Shown here: piece by piece, positions 31,769 to 42,518 of the stretch | How the letters are laid out: the number at the start of each line of letters is the position of its first letter | Numbering within the stretch: position 1 is the first letter of the stretch | From: Dipteris shenzhenensis | Lineage: Eukaryota; Polypodiophyta; Polypodiopsida; Gleicheniales | Length of the DNA: 64,000 nucleotides | Assembly: GCA_047967505.1 (NCBI GenBank) | Contig: CM106538.1 | Direction: 5' to 3' (one strand) | Program-made: the position numbers and the translations under genes | The notes under the pieces: generated by a model | What the model saw: the letters and a program-made list of their open reading frames with translations, nothing else | Told to the model about the DNA's origin: nothing | The model's database searches: none

Positions 31769-31796
31769 AGTTCCATGATTCTGCTGGGCTCAGAAC
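31579..31796 (+). repeat. 5' LTR of copia element E
   Basis: Starts TGGGGTTAAAGG and shares GATTAGGGTGTTC, CACATATAT and the start with the sequence at 37335-37500. It contains a long CT microsatellite (31703-31764). It ends at the primer-binding site TAGTATCAGAGC. Short for a copia LTR (about 0.2 kb). Confidence 0.72.
31703..31764 (+). repeat. CT dinucleotide microsatellite in the LTR
   Basis: About 30 uninterrupted CT units. The 3' LTR of the same element has only short CT runs at the corresponding place, so the run expanded after insertion. It creates RE/LS repeat frames that are not genes. Confidence 0.9.
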
Positions 31797-31808
31797 TAGT
31801 ATCAGAGC
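31797..31808 (+). other. Primer-binding site of copia element E
   Basis: TAGTATCAGAGC differs by one base from the usual copia site TGGTATCAGAGC, complementary to initiator tRNA-Met. It fixes the plus orientation and the 5' LTR end. Confidence 0.78.
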
Positions 31809-32924
31809 CCCATGGCCTAAGCCTGTGGGATGTGCGTGGGACGAAAGCTTCACATCGAGGTATTTTATGAGGTGCGCTGGCTGCCATTGCTGTAGATTTG
31901 AGTTCGGAGAGAGATCCGATATCAGAGGGGGGAGAGCAAGGAGCTTCGAGCCTGAAGCAAAGAGAGCTTGGCACAGGTGAGCTTGCAACCCGTCTTCTTG
32001 AGGTCACCCAGCTTTAGGGGGCTGGTTGCTTTTAGCCAGCTCTTACTGCGTGGATTCTTCTTCCATCCATAGCTTGCCCGTGGGTTGCGATATTCTCCAA
32101 ATAGTAGCTCGTTTCTACTATTTCAGCCTCATATATCGGGCTTCCTCAACTATTCCAGCCATGTATTGTTTTGTTTGAGCAGGGGAGAAGGAGTATTATC
32201 CATCTGCGATAAAAATCGACTTGCTGCTCTGCAATTCCAGCCACCAGAAGTTGCTTTTTTGGAGGCCCAAAATAAAAAACGTTTGCTTGTGGAGGACTCC
32301 AGTTGATCAAAGGCGGTTGATCTTAGGTGGGTTTATGCCTTAGAGTTGATGCATATCAAGCCAAAAATTGTCTAAAAGTGATTGCTTATTGAGCAAGTGT
32401 TTGGCTTAGATTTTGTGCCTTTGGGTGATGCCTTTGTTTGGCTGAGACAGTGAGCATAAGTGAGCAATGTTTTTTTTGATTTGTATCCCAGGCAGGGATT
32501 ACTTTGAGTGCAATACTCTTCCCACCATAGTATGGGAGTTTTGTGGACAACAATTTTTAGAATTAATGGGTCATTTCATTGGAGTTTATGCCTCAAATGC
32601 TTCAAGAAAAGATGATGATTGGCACAGTAAAAAGTGAGCATGTGGCTGTTTTCAGAAGTGAATATAAGAGAATCCATAAGGAATTTGGATCTGTAGTAGT
32701 AAACTGGAATTTGGTAGAGCTATCAGTTGGCTACAATTTTGCTATTTGAGTTATCATTGAAAAGATAATGGATGTCCAAAATAGGGAAAAGTTGCTGCAG
32801 GCTGCTGTAATTTAGCACTTTGACTGGCCATTGTAGTTGGCATATTTGGGGCTGATTTGTTGGTGCTTTTTTTTTGGGACATCTTTCCATAGCTTTTGGT
32901 TGGTTTTATATTCAGCTGTCATTA
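31809..32924 (+). other. Untranslated leader of copia element E
   Basis: About 1.1 kb separates the primer-binding site from the gag start at 32925, far more than in element B (about 50 bases). No domain is visible in its short frames. It could hold an extra insertion, an intron or captured DNA. Confidence 0.55.
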
Positions 32925-34130
32925 TGGATTCTTCATTGAAGAATGCATTGTTCAATATCGAGAAGTTAGATGGCACGAACATCTCGTACTGGAAGGAACA
33001 AATTTACAATGTATTGGCTTATCAAGGTCAAAGGTGTTAAGCTGGATGCCAATGATTAGTAGGAACTTGATGAGCCTTCTAGGTCAACCACTATGTTGAC
33101 ACTTTCAAAGTCGGGGTACTTCAATGTGAAAGACACGAAGGGTAATGCTTACGGAGTATGGCAAAAACTATGTGATTTGTATGACAACCAGAGTGTGGCG
33201 AGTCAGTTGTATTGGCTCAAGAAACCCATTGACCTTTGTATGGAGGAGGCGACTTCTATGTCCAACCATTTGATTGAGTTTAACACTATCTCCGGTTAGC
33301 TATCGGTGCAGAAGATTGCATTCGAGGACTCAATGAAAGTCATGTTTTTCATTTTCACCTTACGTGAAAGTTGGGATACTTTCAAGATGGTCATTAGCAA
33401 CTCCGCTCCTATTGGTGGACTTACTAGTGACAATGTAGAGAGTAGTTTGCTCACAGAGGAGGTGAGCAGGAAGAACAACTCTGGCACAAAGAGCTCTAGT
33501 GCACGTGCACTGAAAGGAAGGTCTAATGTGAGGAAGAAATCTTGCAAGAGAGGTTAAAAAGGCAAGTCGAGAAGCAAGTCTCATAGCAGGAAGACTTGGA
33601 GTGCTTTTACTTGGCAAGAAGGAGCACATGAAGAAGGACTGTTACAAGTGGAAGAAGGAAAAAGGCAAAAGATAGGAGAAAGATGATGACAAGAAGGAAG
33701 ACAAGGACAAGACAAAGTCAGAGTAAGTGAATGCGGTGACACATGTTCATGATGTCAGTGATGAGGGTGATGTACTCTTGGTATCTATGTTTCCATGTGC
33801 TTTTCTCACTATAGCAGTAGCTGGATCACTCACATAGAACTGGATCATTGATATAGGTGCATCTTTTCATGTCACTCCACATAGGGAGTGGTTTGCATCT
33901 TATGATGCAGGAATGAAAGGGTGTGTTCATCTAGGTAATGACCATGCATGTGATGTCATTGGAGTGGAAGACATACATCTTGCTTTTGCTATTGGGTCTA
34001 CCTTTGTGTTGAAAAATGTGTGTCATGTGCCAAAGCACACCAAGAGCTTGATTTCTACATGACAACTGGATGATGTTGCCTATCATACTACCTTTGGGAA
34101 CCAGACTTGGAAGATATGTAAGGGTTAGTT
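32925..34130 (+). pseudogene. Copia gag and protease (element E)
   Basis: Gag begins at 32925 (MDSSLKNALFNIEKLDG, then ISYWKEQIYNVL). It shifts frame near 33035, continues at 33093-33299 (WQKLCDLYDNQSVASQLYWL) and 33306-33557 with a basic tail. The knuckle is readable only across a shift near 33610 (KKEHMKKDCYKWKK). Protease follows at about 33838 as WIIDIGASFHVTPHREWF: the D-S-G active triad is D-I-G, a substitution expected to abolish activity. GCVHLGNDHACDV and FVLKNVCHVPKHTKSLIS match copy A. Gag builds particles and protease would mature them; this copy cannot do either. Confidence 0.85.
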
Positions 34131-34906
34131 GGTCATAGCCAAAGGATCCAAGAGTGGGACATTGTATTCCTTACATGTATTTGGTGTAAAAGACAATGTG
34201 ATTGCCATAGTCGAGCAGCCATCTGTTTTTTTGTGGCATCGGCAGGTTGGGGAAAATGAGTCAAAGAGGAATGTAAATTCTATCTTGTTTGCAATATGTC
34301 CCTTCTTTCAATTTCTCAAACTTTACCATGTGCAAGCATTGAATTTATGGTAAGCATATTAGGTCGTCATGTAGGAGATCTCTTGTTGGAAAGAGAAAGA
34401 CTGAACCATCGGAATTGGTTCATAGTGATGTGTGTGGACCTATGCCTACCATGTCATTGGGAGGAGCATCACACTTTGTTACATTCATTGATGATGCTAC
34501 TAAAAAAGTATGGGTTTATCGTATACGGAAAAAGGATGATGCCTTTGATGCATTCCATAAGTTCTTGGCATATGCAGAGAATTAGTCAGGGAAGAAGCTT
34601 AAATGCTTTGTAGACTGATAATGGTGGAGAGTACACCTCTCATGCTTTTCAAAGGTTTTGTGAGATGCGTGGCATCAAGAGGGACTTGACTACTTCAAAC
34701 GACCCTGAGCAAAATGGTGTTGCTGAGAAGATTAATTGCACCATATAGGAGAGGACCCGTAGCATGCTTTACAATGCTAGCCTTTCACATGGTTTTTGGG
34801 TAGAAGCTGTTGTTATGACAGCAGTGCATCTGATCAATCGATCACCTAGTTGGTCGTTGGATGGAAACTTTCCCTGAGGAGGTATGGTCAGGCAAGCCAC
34901 CCTTTT
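34131..34906 (+). pseudogene. Copia pre-integrase and integrase (element E)
   Basis: 34129-34250 gives GSKSGTLYSLHVFGVKDN and the first zinc His in FLWHRQVG. Integrase follows in broken frames: VHSDVCGPMPT (first Asp) near 34420, TDNGGEY (second Asp) near 34615-34635 after a stop and shift, EQNGVAEKINCTI (catalytic Glu region) near 34705-34745, and SMLYNASLSHGFWVEAV to about 34820. All three acidic residues are still encoded but in different frames. The reading ends at 34906, where the copia sequence is replaced by unrelated DNA beginning TGTTGAGATATGG. Confidence 0.82.
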
Positions 34907-34909
34907 ACA

Positions 34910-35200
34910 TGTTGAGATATGGTGCCATGAGCACATATTAGAGGCTAAGGTATGGTATAGGAAAGAATTTAAAGCAGCCACCCTAAGATGTGGACTACAT
35001 GATGTGGAGATGTGGATCAAGGATATCCACAAGGAGAGATGTGGATTAGAGGATCCCACATGGTTTGACTATTCTAAAGGCTCTCTCTATATAAGAAGCC
35101 TATCATATATTGTTGAATATACATTTTGCAATAACTTGAGTGTTTGCTATCCTATGTCTCTCTTGTAGTGCTTTGATCCCCCTTGATCCTTCATTTTGAG
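34910..35200 (+). repeat. LTR-like block, plus orientation
   Basis: Starts TGTTGAGATATGG, carries a TATA-like CTCTATATAAGAAG near 35083-35096 (about 175 bases in), and shares its first 27 bases and scattered later bases with the LTR at 36825-37149 read from the other strand. No primer-binding site follows, so the right border is a guess. Confidence 0.5.
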
Positions 35201-36810
35201 GTTTCCTGAGTCCTGCAGTTGAGAGGAGCTTTGAATGCTAAGCTAGTCGTGGATGTTTGATGGCTCGTAGGTGACTATCTCAGCAAGGCTAGTAGATGGG
35301 CTTCTTGTCATCTGTTCAGGAGCTTTTTTGGTGAGGCGGCTGCATTGCCTTTATTGAGGTCGTCAGGCTACCGGTCAGGCTGGTGAGGTTACAGATAGGC
35401 GATTGGCTATGGAGGTGACCTTTTGTAGCAAACGAAGTTGCCTAAGAGTTGAAGGTCATCTTCAAGCAGGGCTTGCATGAAAGCTCATTAGAATGGGCAA
35501 GCAAAGAGGCCCCAACGTGTGCAAATTTTTCTTGGATTGCAAGTTATGGCTTGTCGAAGTTTCTGTGAAGAAGAGGACCTTTGATGATGTGGCACAGGGA
35601 TTCACATGCTGAATTCCATGCTATGCTTAGCAAGAGGCTCTGTGCCATGTGGCAACCTTTAAACCCACTTGGTTAACCAAAGGTTTACACAAATCTTACC
35701 ATGGTTCAACTAACCCAAGTGGCTGAACCTAACCACAGTTAGCTTTGACACCTTATCTGCCACGTGGCCCTTTGTAGACTAGTGGCTTATCTACCATGTG
35801 TCTCTACCTTAGGCTGCCACGTGTCATTTGTAGAAACCTTAGGAAAAATGAGAGAGAGAAACTTTGAACCTGCTACGACGCTCGATGTAGTGGAGATTAG
35901 GAGAAGGCGACATTGTTTCATTGACGGAAGCTTGTCGGTCGTCATTGGCTATGGCATTGTGGCTCATTGGAGCTAGTAGACGAGAATCTTGGAGCCTTGG
36001 AGTGCCTTTGATACAGAGCTGAAGTTTCGCTACTAAAGGTCAAGGAGAGTCTGTTGGTTGCCGATGGAGGCGAGGACGTTGGAGCCAAGTTTGATGCATA
36101 GGAGGCATTTGATGTCGTTGGCGGCAACTACTAGGAGCTCACGTTGGAGGAGCTATTGAGCCACTCTTACTCTATCGGCTGCCTTGCTGGAGTCGCTTGT
36201 TGGAGTCGCTGGAGCTTTGCAGTCATTTAGTTGGTTGTTGGCTACCTATTTGCAGGAGCATCTCGTTGATATGAGCCATGGCGCACTATCTGTTGGAAGC
36301 CTTTGCTCGCTGACAGGTAGAAGGTTCGTTGTATCAGCGAAGCTACGGCGGCCGAGAAGCTAATTTATAGGCTGCCTACTTGTAGATGATGATGTTGATG
36401 GTTGTAGCTTGGTCGTTTGAGTGAAGCGCCTCAGGGCTGGTAGTGTAGGCAAACGAGAAGTTGTAGATAGGCATTGCCTTTGCTGGATATGGAGCCTATG
36501 TTGCGGTGAAGCGTGGGAGAGTGAAGGCTTTGGAGGCTCATAGTACTTGCGCTTTAAGGCACGGATTGAGGAGTAGAGCTATGGAGGTCCGAGAAGCACA
36601 TTTCTGACCCTCTCTCCCTATCATTTTTTTTCACAAGAACAATGGGGATAGAAAATCTCTCTCAGCAAGAAACACTCAAGCTCACAATGAACTCAACTCT
36701 CTAAATGAAGAACTCGGAGATCTAAAACTAATCTTACATTCTAAAACTAATCTAGGAATGGGAGCAATCCTAGTGAACTACTAATGAGCTAAACTAGGAG
36801 AGCTAAACCT

Positions 36811-36824
36811 ATGCTCTGATACCA
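36811..36824 (-). other. Primer-binding site beside the 36825-37149 LTR
   Basis: Minus strand TGGTATCAGAGCAT is a full match to the tRNA-Met type site and directly follows the LTR end TTTTGACA. It proves the LTR orientation. Confidence 0.85.
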
Positions 36825-37149
36825 TGTCAAAACATATGTGTCTCAGGATCTATGGAGCACTCTAAGGTGGATGGAACCTGTGTGGAAACATGATGAAGAG
36901 AGTGCTCATGACATGTATCTCAAGTCAATTAGCTTCCAAGATAGATTAGCTTGGACTCATAAAGAGAATCTTGAGATAGTGCAAAGTGCTTGATTTATAT
37001 TACTTCAAATGAACCTCCCTTTTATAGGTGAGGGTACTCACATCCATTTGCTTGCTCACATGTGGGATATCGCCTCCATGCCATGTGGCAGCTTTCCCTT
37101 TACTCATACCTTTGCTCTACATGTGCTCATGGCACCATATCTCTCAACA
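36825..37149 (-). repeat. Complete LTR, minus orientation
   Basis: Runs TGTTGAGAGATATGG to TTTTGACA on the minus strand, 325 bp, with a TATA-like CCTATAAAAGGGAGG near 37017-37031. Its 3' half recurs at 61336-61475 in the plus direction (shared GAGTCCAAGCTAATCTATCTTGG and CACCTTAGAGTGCTCCATAG strings). The downstream internal DNA toward 34910 has no readable retrotransposon proteins, so it is a non-autonomous or gutted element. Confidence 0.82.
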
Positions 37150-37279
37150 GGAGGTACTTGAGGACAAGCGCATAGAGCTTGTCAAGGTTCATACAGATGA
37201 TAACCCTGCAGATATGCTGACAAAGAGTCTACTTAGTCAGCGGTTTGAGTATTGTCGTGTATTGATGGGCATTGGATAG
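37150..37279 (+). pseudogene. Copia RNase H C-terminus (element E)
   Basis: Reads EVLEDKRIELVKVHTDDN then PADMLTKSLLSQRFEY and a stop at 37277-37279. This is the typical last part of copia pol, where the NPADMLTKSL string marks the RNase H end. It resumes immediately after the inserted DNA. A purine-rich AAGTGGGAGG (37322-37330) before the 3' LTR is the likely polypurine tract. Confidence 0.8.
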
Positions 37280-37334
37280 TATGCTCACTAGTTGTTCTCC
37301 CTTAAAGGCACATTGTCCTTTAAGTGGGAGGTTG

Positions 37335-37500
37335 TGGGGGTTAAAGGTCACTGTGCCTTTACCCTGGTTATGTACAATACTCAAACACATATATAAATGA
37401 ATGAAAAAGAAGATTAGGGTGTTCTGCACCCACCAAAACTTGTGTGGCTCTCTGTTTCTCTCTCTCCGTCTTCTGTTCTTGCTTCTGTTGAGAGCACTCT
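37335..37500 (+). repeat. 3' LTR of copia element E
   Basis: Starts TGGGGGTTAAAGG after the purine tract and aligns through GATTAGGGTGTTC and CT-rich sequence with 31579-31796. The right end, near CTCTCAAACGA, is approximate because no target duplication was found. Confidence 0.65.
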
Positions 37501-40095
37501 CAAACGAGGCCCAAGGAGGCCCATTCTAAGCAGACAAGCTATCAAAACGTCGTTAGAAACTATCTGTGTTTACAATCATTTTTTGTTGTTTTGAGCTCAT
37601 TTTTTGTGTAAAAAATGCATAATTCTTCATTATTCATAAAATTTTGGGGTTTTATCTATTGATTATAGCCTATAAGTCCTTTTTATATATGATGATCATT
37701 TTAACTTTTATATCACAATGGCATGAAGTTATTTGGGATATCCATAGAGGTAGTGCCTTCTTCATGTTACATGGATATAATTGATCACAAATGTGTGAGG
37801 AAAGGGAGAGACAAGCTGCTAAAGTCAAGTGGCTCATAAGCTTGCAAATTAAAGACCCATAGAAATATTTTCTTTAGAAAAAAACACTCTACATTACCAT
37901 GGTGTTTTCATCTCTAAAACCCATTGAAGTCCAAAAGATTACCTATGTAACAGTTATTCAAAGCTCTATGATGAAGACGTAAAATAGGGAAAATCCAAGG
38001 TGATTGAAAAAGAGTAAGTGATGCACATTTATAGGTATTGGAGGATGGATTTTGAGATCCCTCATGATTTATTTATCCTATATAAGTATTGATCTGGATT
38101 GAACTAGATGCCATGGAAACCCCTTTTCATTAATAGCTTGAGGTATAAAATGTGGAGAAGTATCGTGTGTTTGATCTACTTGTATGGATTTGATCATGTG
38201 TTAGAATGTGAATTAATAACTTTTTGTGGTATGATAATCACATGTATGCATTGATTTAATCATGTGTTTGACCATGAAGTATTAGGTTTTCATGAAGTAT
38301 GTGTTTAGTCATGTGTTTTTATAGAACATGTTATGCATTTTATTGTGATGTATATATGGGTTTAATGATGTGTTCAATCATGAAGTAGTAGATTTAAATT
38401 GTGTTTATACTTTTCCCATTACAACATTACTTAAGTGCCAAAAAACCTCACCAAATCTGGGAATGCCTAAAAAGCTTGCAATAGAAAGCTCACCAAAAAA
38501 TCACACCCTTGTCAATATTTCATCTTGCTTCGTTCTTATGGATCTCATCATAAGCAACCACTATGGACACTAGCAAGTACAAAGCAACACCACGAGGGTG
38601 TCCAAAAATCTACTAAAGAGACTTGTAAAGTTGGTTGTGAAGCGACGCATGGAAGCACTTCTAAGGCAGGAAGCATCCTTCCTTTTGACTCGATATCTCT
38701 GTGTAGCTCATTGTTGTCATACTTCCAATCACTTGTGCACATATCATGGACTTTGTATATTATATCTTATCACATCTCAAATCTTTGATTATTGTGGCTC
38801 ATGACTAGATGCATGTTATCAATCATGTAGGTATGATCAGTCTATAATAGGTCTTGAGGCATAGGAAATTTCTTATGCAACTTCTCTACCATAGAGTCTT
38901 TCTTATGTAAATATTGGCAATGCCAATTTTTGAAATAGCCTTTATCAAATACCACTTGCATGATTTGTTATGGACATGATACAACAATCTTGTATGATAT
39001 ATCTCATCTCATTCACATCAGATGAGGTGCGTCATTTATGATGTAGCAAATGGACCCAAGTGCTCGATTGAGAGGCATAGTAACCTTGCTAGGAATGCAA
39101 GGGCTAGTCATTCAACTAGTTAGTTATGTCTCAGGATGTATCTCTTGACTCATATGCATAGGAGAGATGTAGTCTTCTTGCTAGGAACATAAGGGGAATC
39201 CATTCCATTAGCTAGATTTTTCTTGGGTGTATTTTTTGACTCACATCCATAGGAAATACCACATCTAGGCTACAAAAACAATCAAAGAACAAGTATATCC
39301 TTTGAAACTAGCAAATAAAGAGAAGAAAAGAGTAAGCTACTAAGCAAGAAAGAAAGAGAAATAGAGGAGAAAGCTAGCAAGTAATAAAACAAACAAACCA
39401 AGCAAGAGGTAAGTTGCATCTTCTTCCTCGTCATCTAGAACATTATACTAGGGAATTGGAAAATTTGGAAATAGTTTGTGAATTCCCATTATGGTTAAGA
39501 TTTGGCCACATGGTCAAATATTAATCCCTTACTTGGAGGTGGATTCTGCCCTAAACACTATATTAAGGAATCCTACCAAGTCTTACTTTCAAATAAGGTG
39601 TTAAGCTCCCAAATTATCTAATATAGCTTCCCCTTCTCCTCCATCTTAATATTCTATTCACCTCTCTTTCAAGGTACTGCATTTTCTTGCCTTGAATGGT
39701 GAGTTTTGGAGAGGAAAAGGGTTTGGAAGAAACAAACATAAGGAATCCATGGTTTTCTCTTTTATAAACATACATATCTCCTAGTGTATTTGAACACTTA
39801 TCTAGAGGAATTTCATCCTTTTAGACACAAACAATGGCGAAAAAAGGGAAGAATTCTTAGAAACAAGATTGGAACTTATTGCAAGTAAAAGAGTGAACCG
39901 AGAGAAGGAAATGGCTTGTTGAAGCCCACAAACTCCTCAAGCCCTTGACCTCTTATTTCTTCTAAAAGAGGGAAGAGTGGGGGGCAAGGCAATCACTCTA
40001 AATGCATGAAACAAAAGCGGTGAACATGTTCTAGTTTCATCTTTTTTTGTAGGTATCCATTGATATTTCTCTTTAAAATCATAGTTTGAATTACT
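37501..40095. other. No recognisable gene
   Basis: AT-rich DNA with short frames only. 38370-38804 has three overlapping plus frames of 60-90 codons with no known domain. Confidence 0.5.
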
Positions 40096-40487
40096 GACAA
40101 CTGTATTGTTGATAATGACAAAACCAGAGCATGTGCACATAGGTAAGATTTTCTTTTTTGTTTCGCCATTTCCATAAAAGACTAGCATATTTATGGTGAA
40201 GATGGTTTGTGTGCAGATGGCTAGACATAGTTCACTATCATCCAAGCAAAGCCTAATACATAGGTGCTCCAAGTGGCTTCATCAAGGATTCCTCATCCAT
40301 GTACATGGTACAGGTTGCAAATGAGTTGTGAGCATTGTTTTGTGTCATAGGACATCTAAGATAACAAGGAGGTTTTGAGGGATGACTTTTAGCTTTTGGA
40401 TGATGACTCACAGGTGAGTGTTTGTACAAGTGTAAAAAGTAAATGCATCAATGGGCTTCTACCACACTTGTACCATGTGTATGTATA
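40096..40487 (+). repeat. Direct repeat, copy 1 of 2 (about 0.39 kb)
   Basis: Starts GACAACTGTATTGTTGATAA and shares most of its length with 41348-41742, including GGTGAAGATGGTTTGTGT and ACATAGGTGCTC. I judge identity at roughly 80 percent by eye. A third, partial and weaker relative of its end lies near 40613-40740 (GGATTCTACCA, GTTCTCACAA). No TG/CA ends or primer site make it an LTR. Confidence 0.75.
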
Positions 40488-41347
40488 TTAAATGTGTATG
40501 ATACTTAGTAGATATATTAATGCTAGTAAGATCAATGTGCTCACAAGTTTTGATGTAGATTGGATATCATTTGCATGGTTGGCCATGCATGTTTCCTTGT
40601 ATTCACCATGTATCAAGCATATAGATGTAGCAGTGGGATTCTACCATCATATGTGTATGTATCAGAGATAGATACAATCCTTTGAAAAGGCCTTAATGTT
40701 AATAAGATCCATGTTCTCACAAATTTTAATGTGCATCTTTCCTTTTCTTTCACCTCTGGGGGGTGCATTGAGGGTCCTGCATTATATGTAAATGTAGCAT
40801 GTGGGTTCAACAATTTTTTAAAATTTGGGTATGGAAAAAAATCATAGGCTTGTATAAAAAAAGGAGTTTTAATAATCTCTCTTAAACATGTCATTATGAG
40901 AATTCATTTTCCATGAGTCATTACTATACAAAGAGGTTTTTACCCAAGACTTCATGTGGACATGCTCAATACTTTCATCTTTCAAATGACTAGAATTTGA
41001 GTGCATTGTAATTTTGGAAGGTTTTGTGAAATATTTTTTTTTTGAAATATCGATGTCAAAATAAAGTCCTATAGAGGAATTGATATAGCATAAATATAGA
41101 ATCTATATAGATACTATAGAGGATTCAAGTCCTGATGTGAATACTGATGCAACTACCGTTGAAAAATCAAATCTACACTTTTCTAATGCTCGACTATATT
41201 TTTCAAAGCTCCATCATTTGGACCCAATTAGATTTCTAGGAGAAGTATGGAAGAAATATAATGAAGATGGGCCTTTGGGTAGTAGCAAGATATACCCCTA
41301 TTCCATCTTCCCTAGTCTTAACTTGCTCCCTCACTTGTTTTCTTTAC

Positions 41348-41742
41348 TGACAACTATAATAATGATTATTGATAGAAATAGAGCATGTGCACAAGTGTAT
41401 AATTTTCTTGTTTGTTTTTCCATTTTTGTAAAATACCAACATATTTAAGGTGAAGATGGTTTGTGTATAGATGGTTAGACATAGCCCACCATCATCAAAG
41501 AAAATCTTGATACATAGGTGCTCTAAGTGGCCTCATCGAGGATTCTTTGTCCGTGTACATGGTGCAAATTGCAAATGAAATGCATCATTGTTTGTGTAAC
41601 AAGTCATCTAGGATTAGAAGGATATTTTGAGGGATGAAATTGGATTCTAGATGATGACTCGAGGTGGGTGTTTGCATAAGTGTAAAAAGTGAATGCATCA
41701 ATGAAATTCTACCACATTTGTACCATGTGCATGTATTAGGGA
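41348..41742 (+). repeat. Direct repeat, copy 2 of 2 (about 0.39 kb)
   Basis: Second copy, offset by 1252 bases from the first, in the same direction. The end GTGTAAAAAGTGAATGCATC is shared. Most likely an old segmental duplication or repeat pair. The 0.86 kb between the copies has no recognisable gene. Confidence 0.75.
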
Positions 41743-42318
41743 TTTAAAAAGTACATTTTTAAAAATAAAAATACGTACTTTTTTACTAAAGATCGGGTCC
41801 TAATGCCCTAAATGCAAAAGAACACGGTTCTTTACACCACCTAATGATTGGAAGACCACCACACAGTACACGCTCTTACCATGCAATACTGTTATGAAAA
41901 CACCGCGCGGTATCTAGCCATAGCAAGCAGTATCAGCTGCCCCACACGATCCATGACCTATACCGGCAATAATTATTAGGACATCAATAAACACCACCGG
42001 TAACGTTCCTGTATCATGTGGTACATGTCCAATTGGCATGTGTGATAGCTTGGATCATCCGATTGAGAAGGATATGAAATCTTGTACATTGAGATACCGT
42101 GCGATATAAGAAGGATATTGGAAATGCATGTGAAAATCTATAAAAGAACCCCGCCCCCGCCACTACCACCTTGCAAACCTATCACTTTCTTGCCACAACT
42201 CTCGCCTTCAGCTTTCAATGAGCTCCTAGAGCTTTTAGAGTCAGTCAGTTAGGCATGGTGATGACCCGCCTCGGTCGGTCGGACTCACCTCACCTGGTTG
42301 ACTGTGAGTAGGCTATTT
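41743..42318. other. No recognisable gene
   Basis: No open frame with a domain. 41800-42250 is somewhat more GC-rich than its neighbours. Confidence 0.45.
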
Positions 42319-42518
42319 GAGAGAGGGAAAGAGAGGGATTGAAAGAGAGAGAGAGGAAAGAGAGGGTGGGAGAGTAAAAGAGAGAGAGAAAAGAGAGGGA
42401 GGGAGAGTAAAAGAGAGAGAGGAAAGAGAGGGAGGGAGAGTAAAACAAAGAGAGGAAAGAGAGGGAGAGTAAAGGGAGAGAGGAAAATAGAGAGAGGGAG
42501 AGTAAAAGAGAGAAGGAA
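42319..42518 (+). repeat. Purine minisatellite, about 33-bp unit
   Basis: About five copies of a GA-only unit built on GAGAGGGAGGGAGAGTAAAA and AGAGAGAGGAAA, with small length changes between copies. All-purine strand asymmetry is marked. Confidence 0.85.

Larger units (their letters stand above)
34910..37149. mobile_element. 2.24-kb insertion with inverted LTR-like ends inside copia E
   Basis: The left end reads TGTTGAGATATGGTGCC and the right end, on the opposite strand, TGTTGAGAGATATGGTGCC. The matching arms are about 27 and 29 bases. Similarity continues weakly for some 40 more bases. The right end is a complete minus-strand LTR (36825-37149) with its own primer-binding site, while the left end is a plus-oriented relative. 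Two LTRs pointing in opposite directions do not fit one normal retrotransposon. Inside there are only short unrecognised frames (for example 35764-35976). The flanking copia DNA is discontinuous, so insertion went along with loss of about 2 kb of copia. Confidence 0.65.
31579..37500 (+). mobile_element. Ty1/copia element E with both LTRs and a 2.24-kb replacement
   Basis: LTRs at 31579-31796 and 37335 to about 37500 bracket a plus-strand copia element: primer-binding site at 31797, long leader, gag, protease, integrase to 34906, then foreign DNA 34910-37149, then the last 43 codons of RNase H (37150-37279) and a purine-rich tract before the 3' LTR. The end of integrase, all reverse transcriptase and most of RNase H are missing. 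LTRs have diverged by substitutions and a microsatellite expansion, so insertion is not recent. Target-site duplications could not be identified. Confidence 0.78.

Noticed and set aside
31569-32007. Frames with long Leu-Ser or Arg-Glu runs
   Set aside because: Translations of the CT dinucleotide run in the copia E LTR.
38370-38804. Possible hAT-like or other transposase relic
   Set aside because: No motif could be matched with confidence.
40096-41742. The repeat pair as LTRs of a retrotransposon
   Set aside because: No TG/CA termini, primer-binding site, polypurine tract or element proteins between them.
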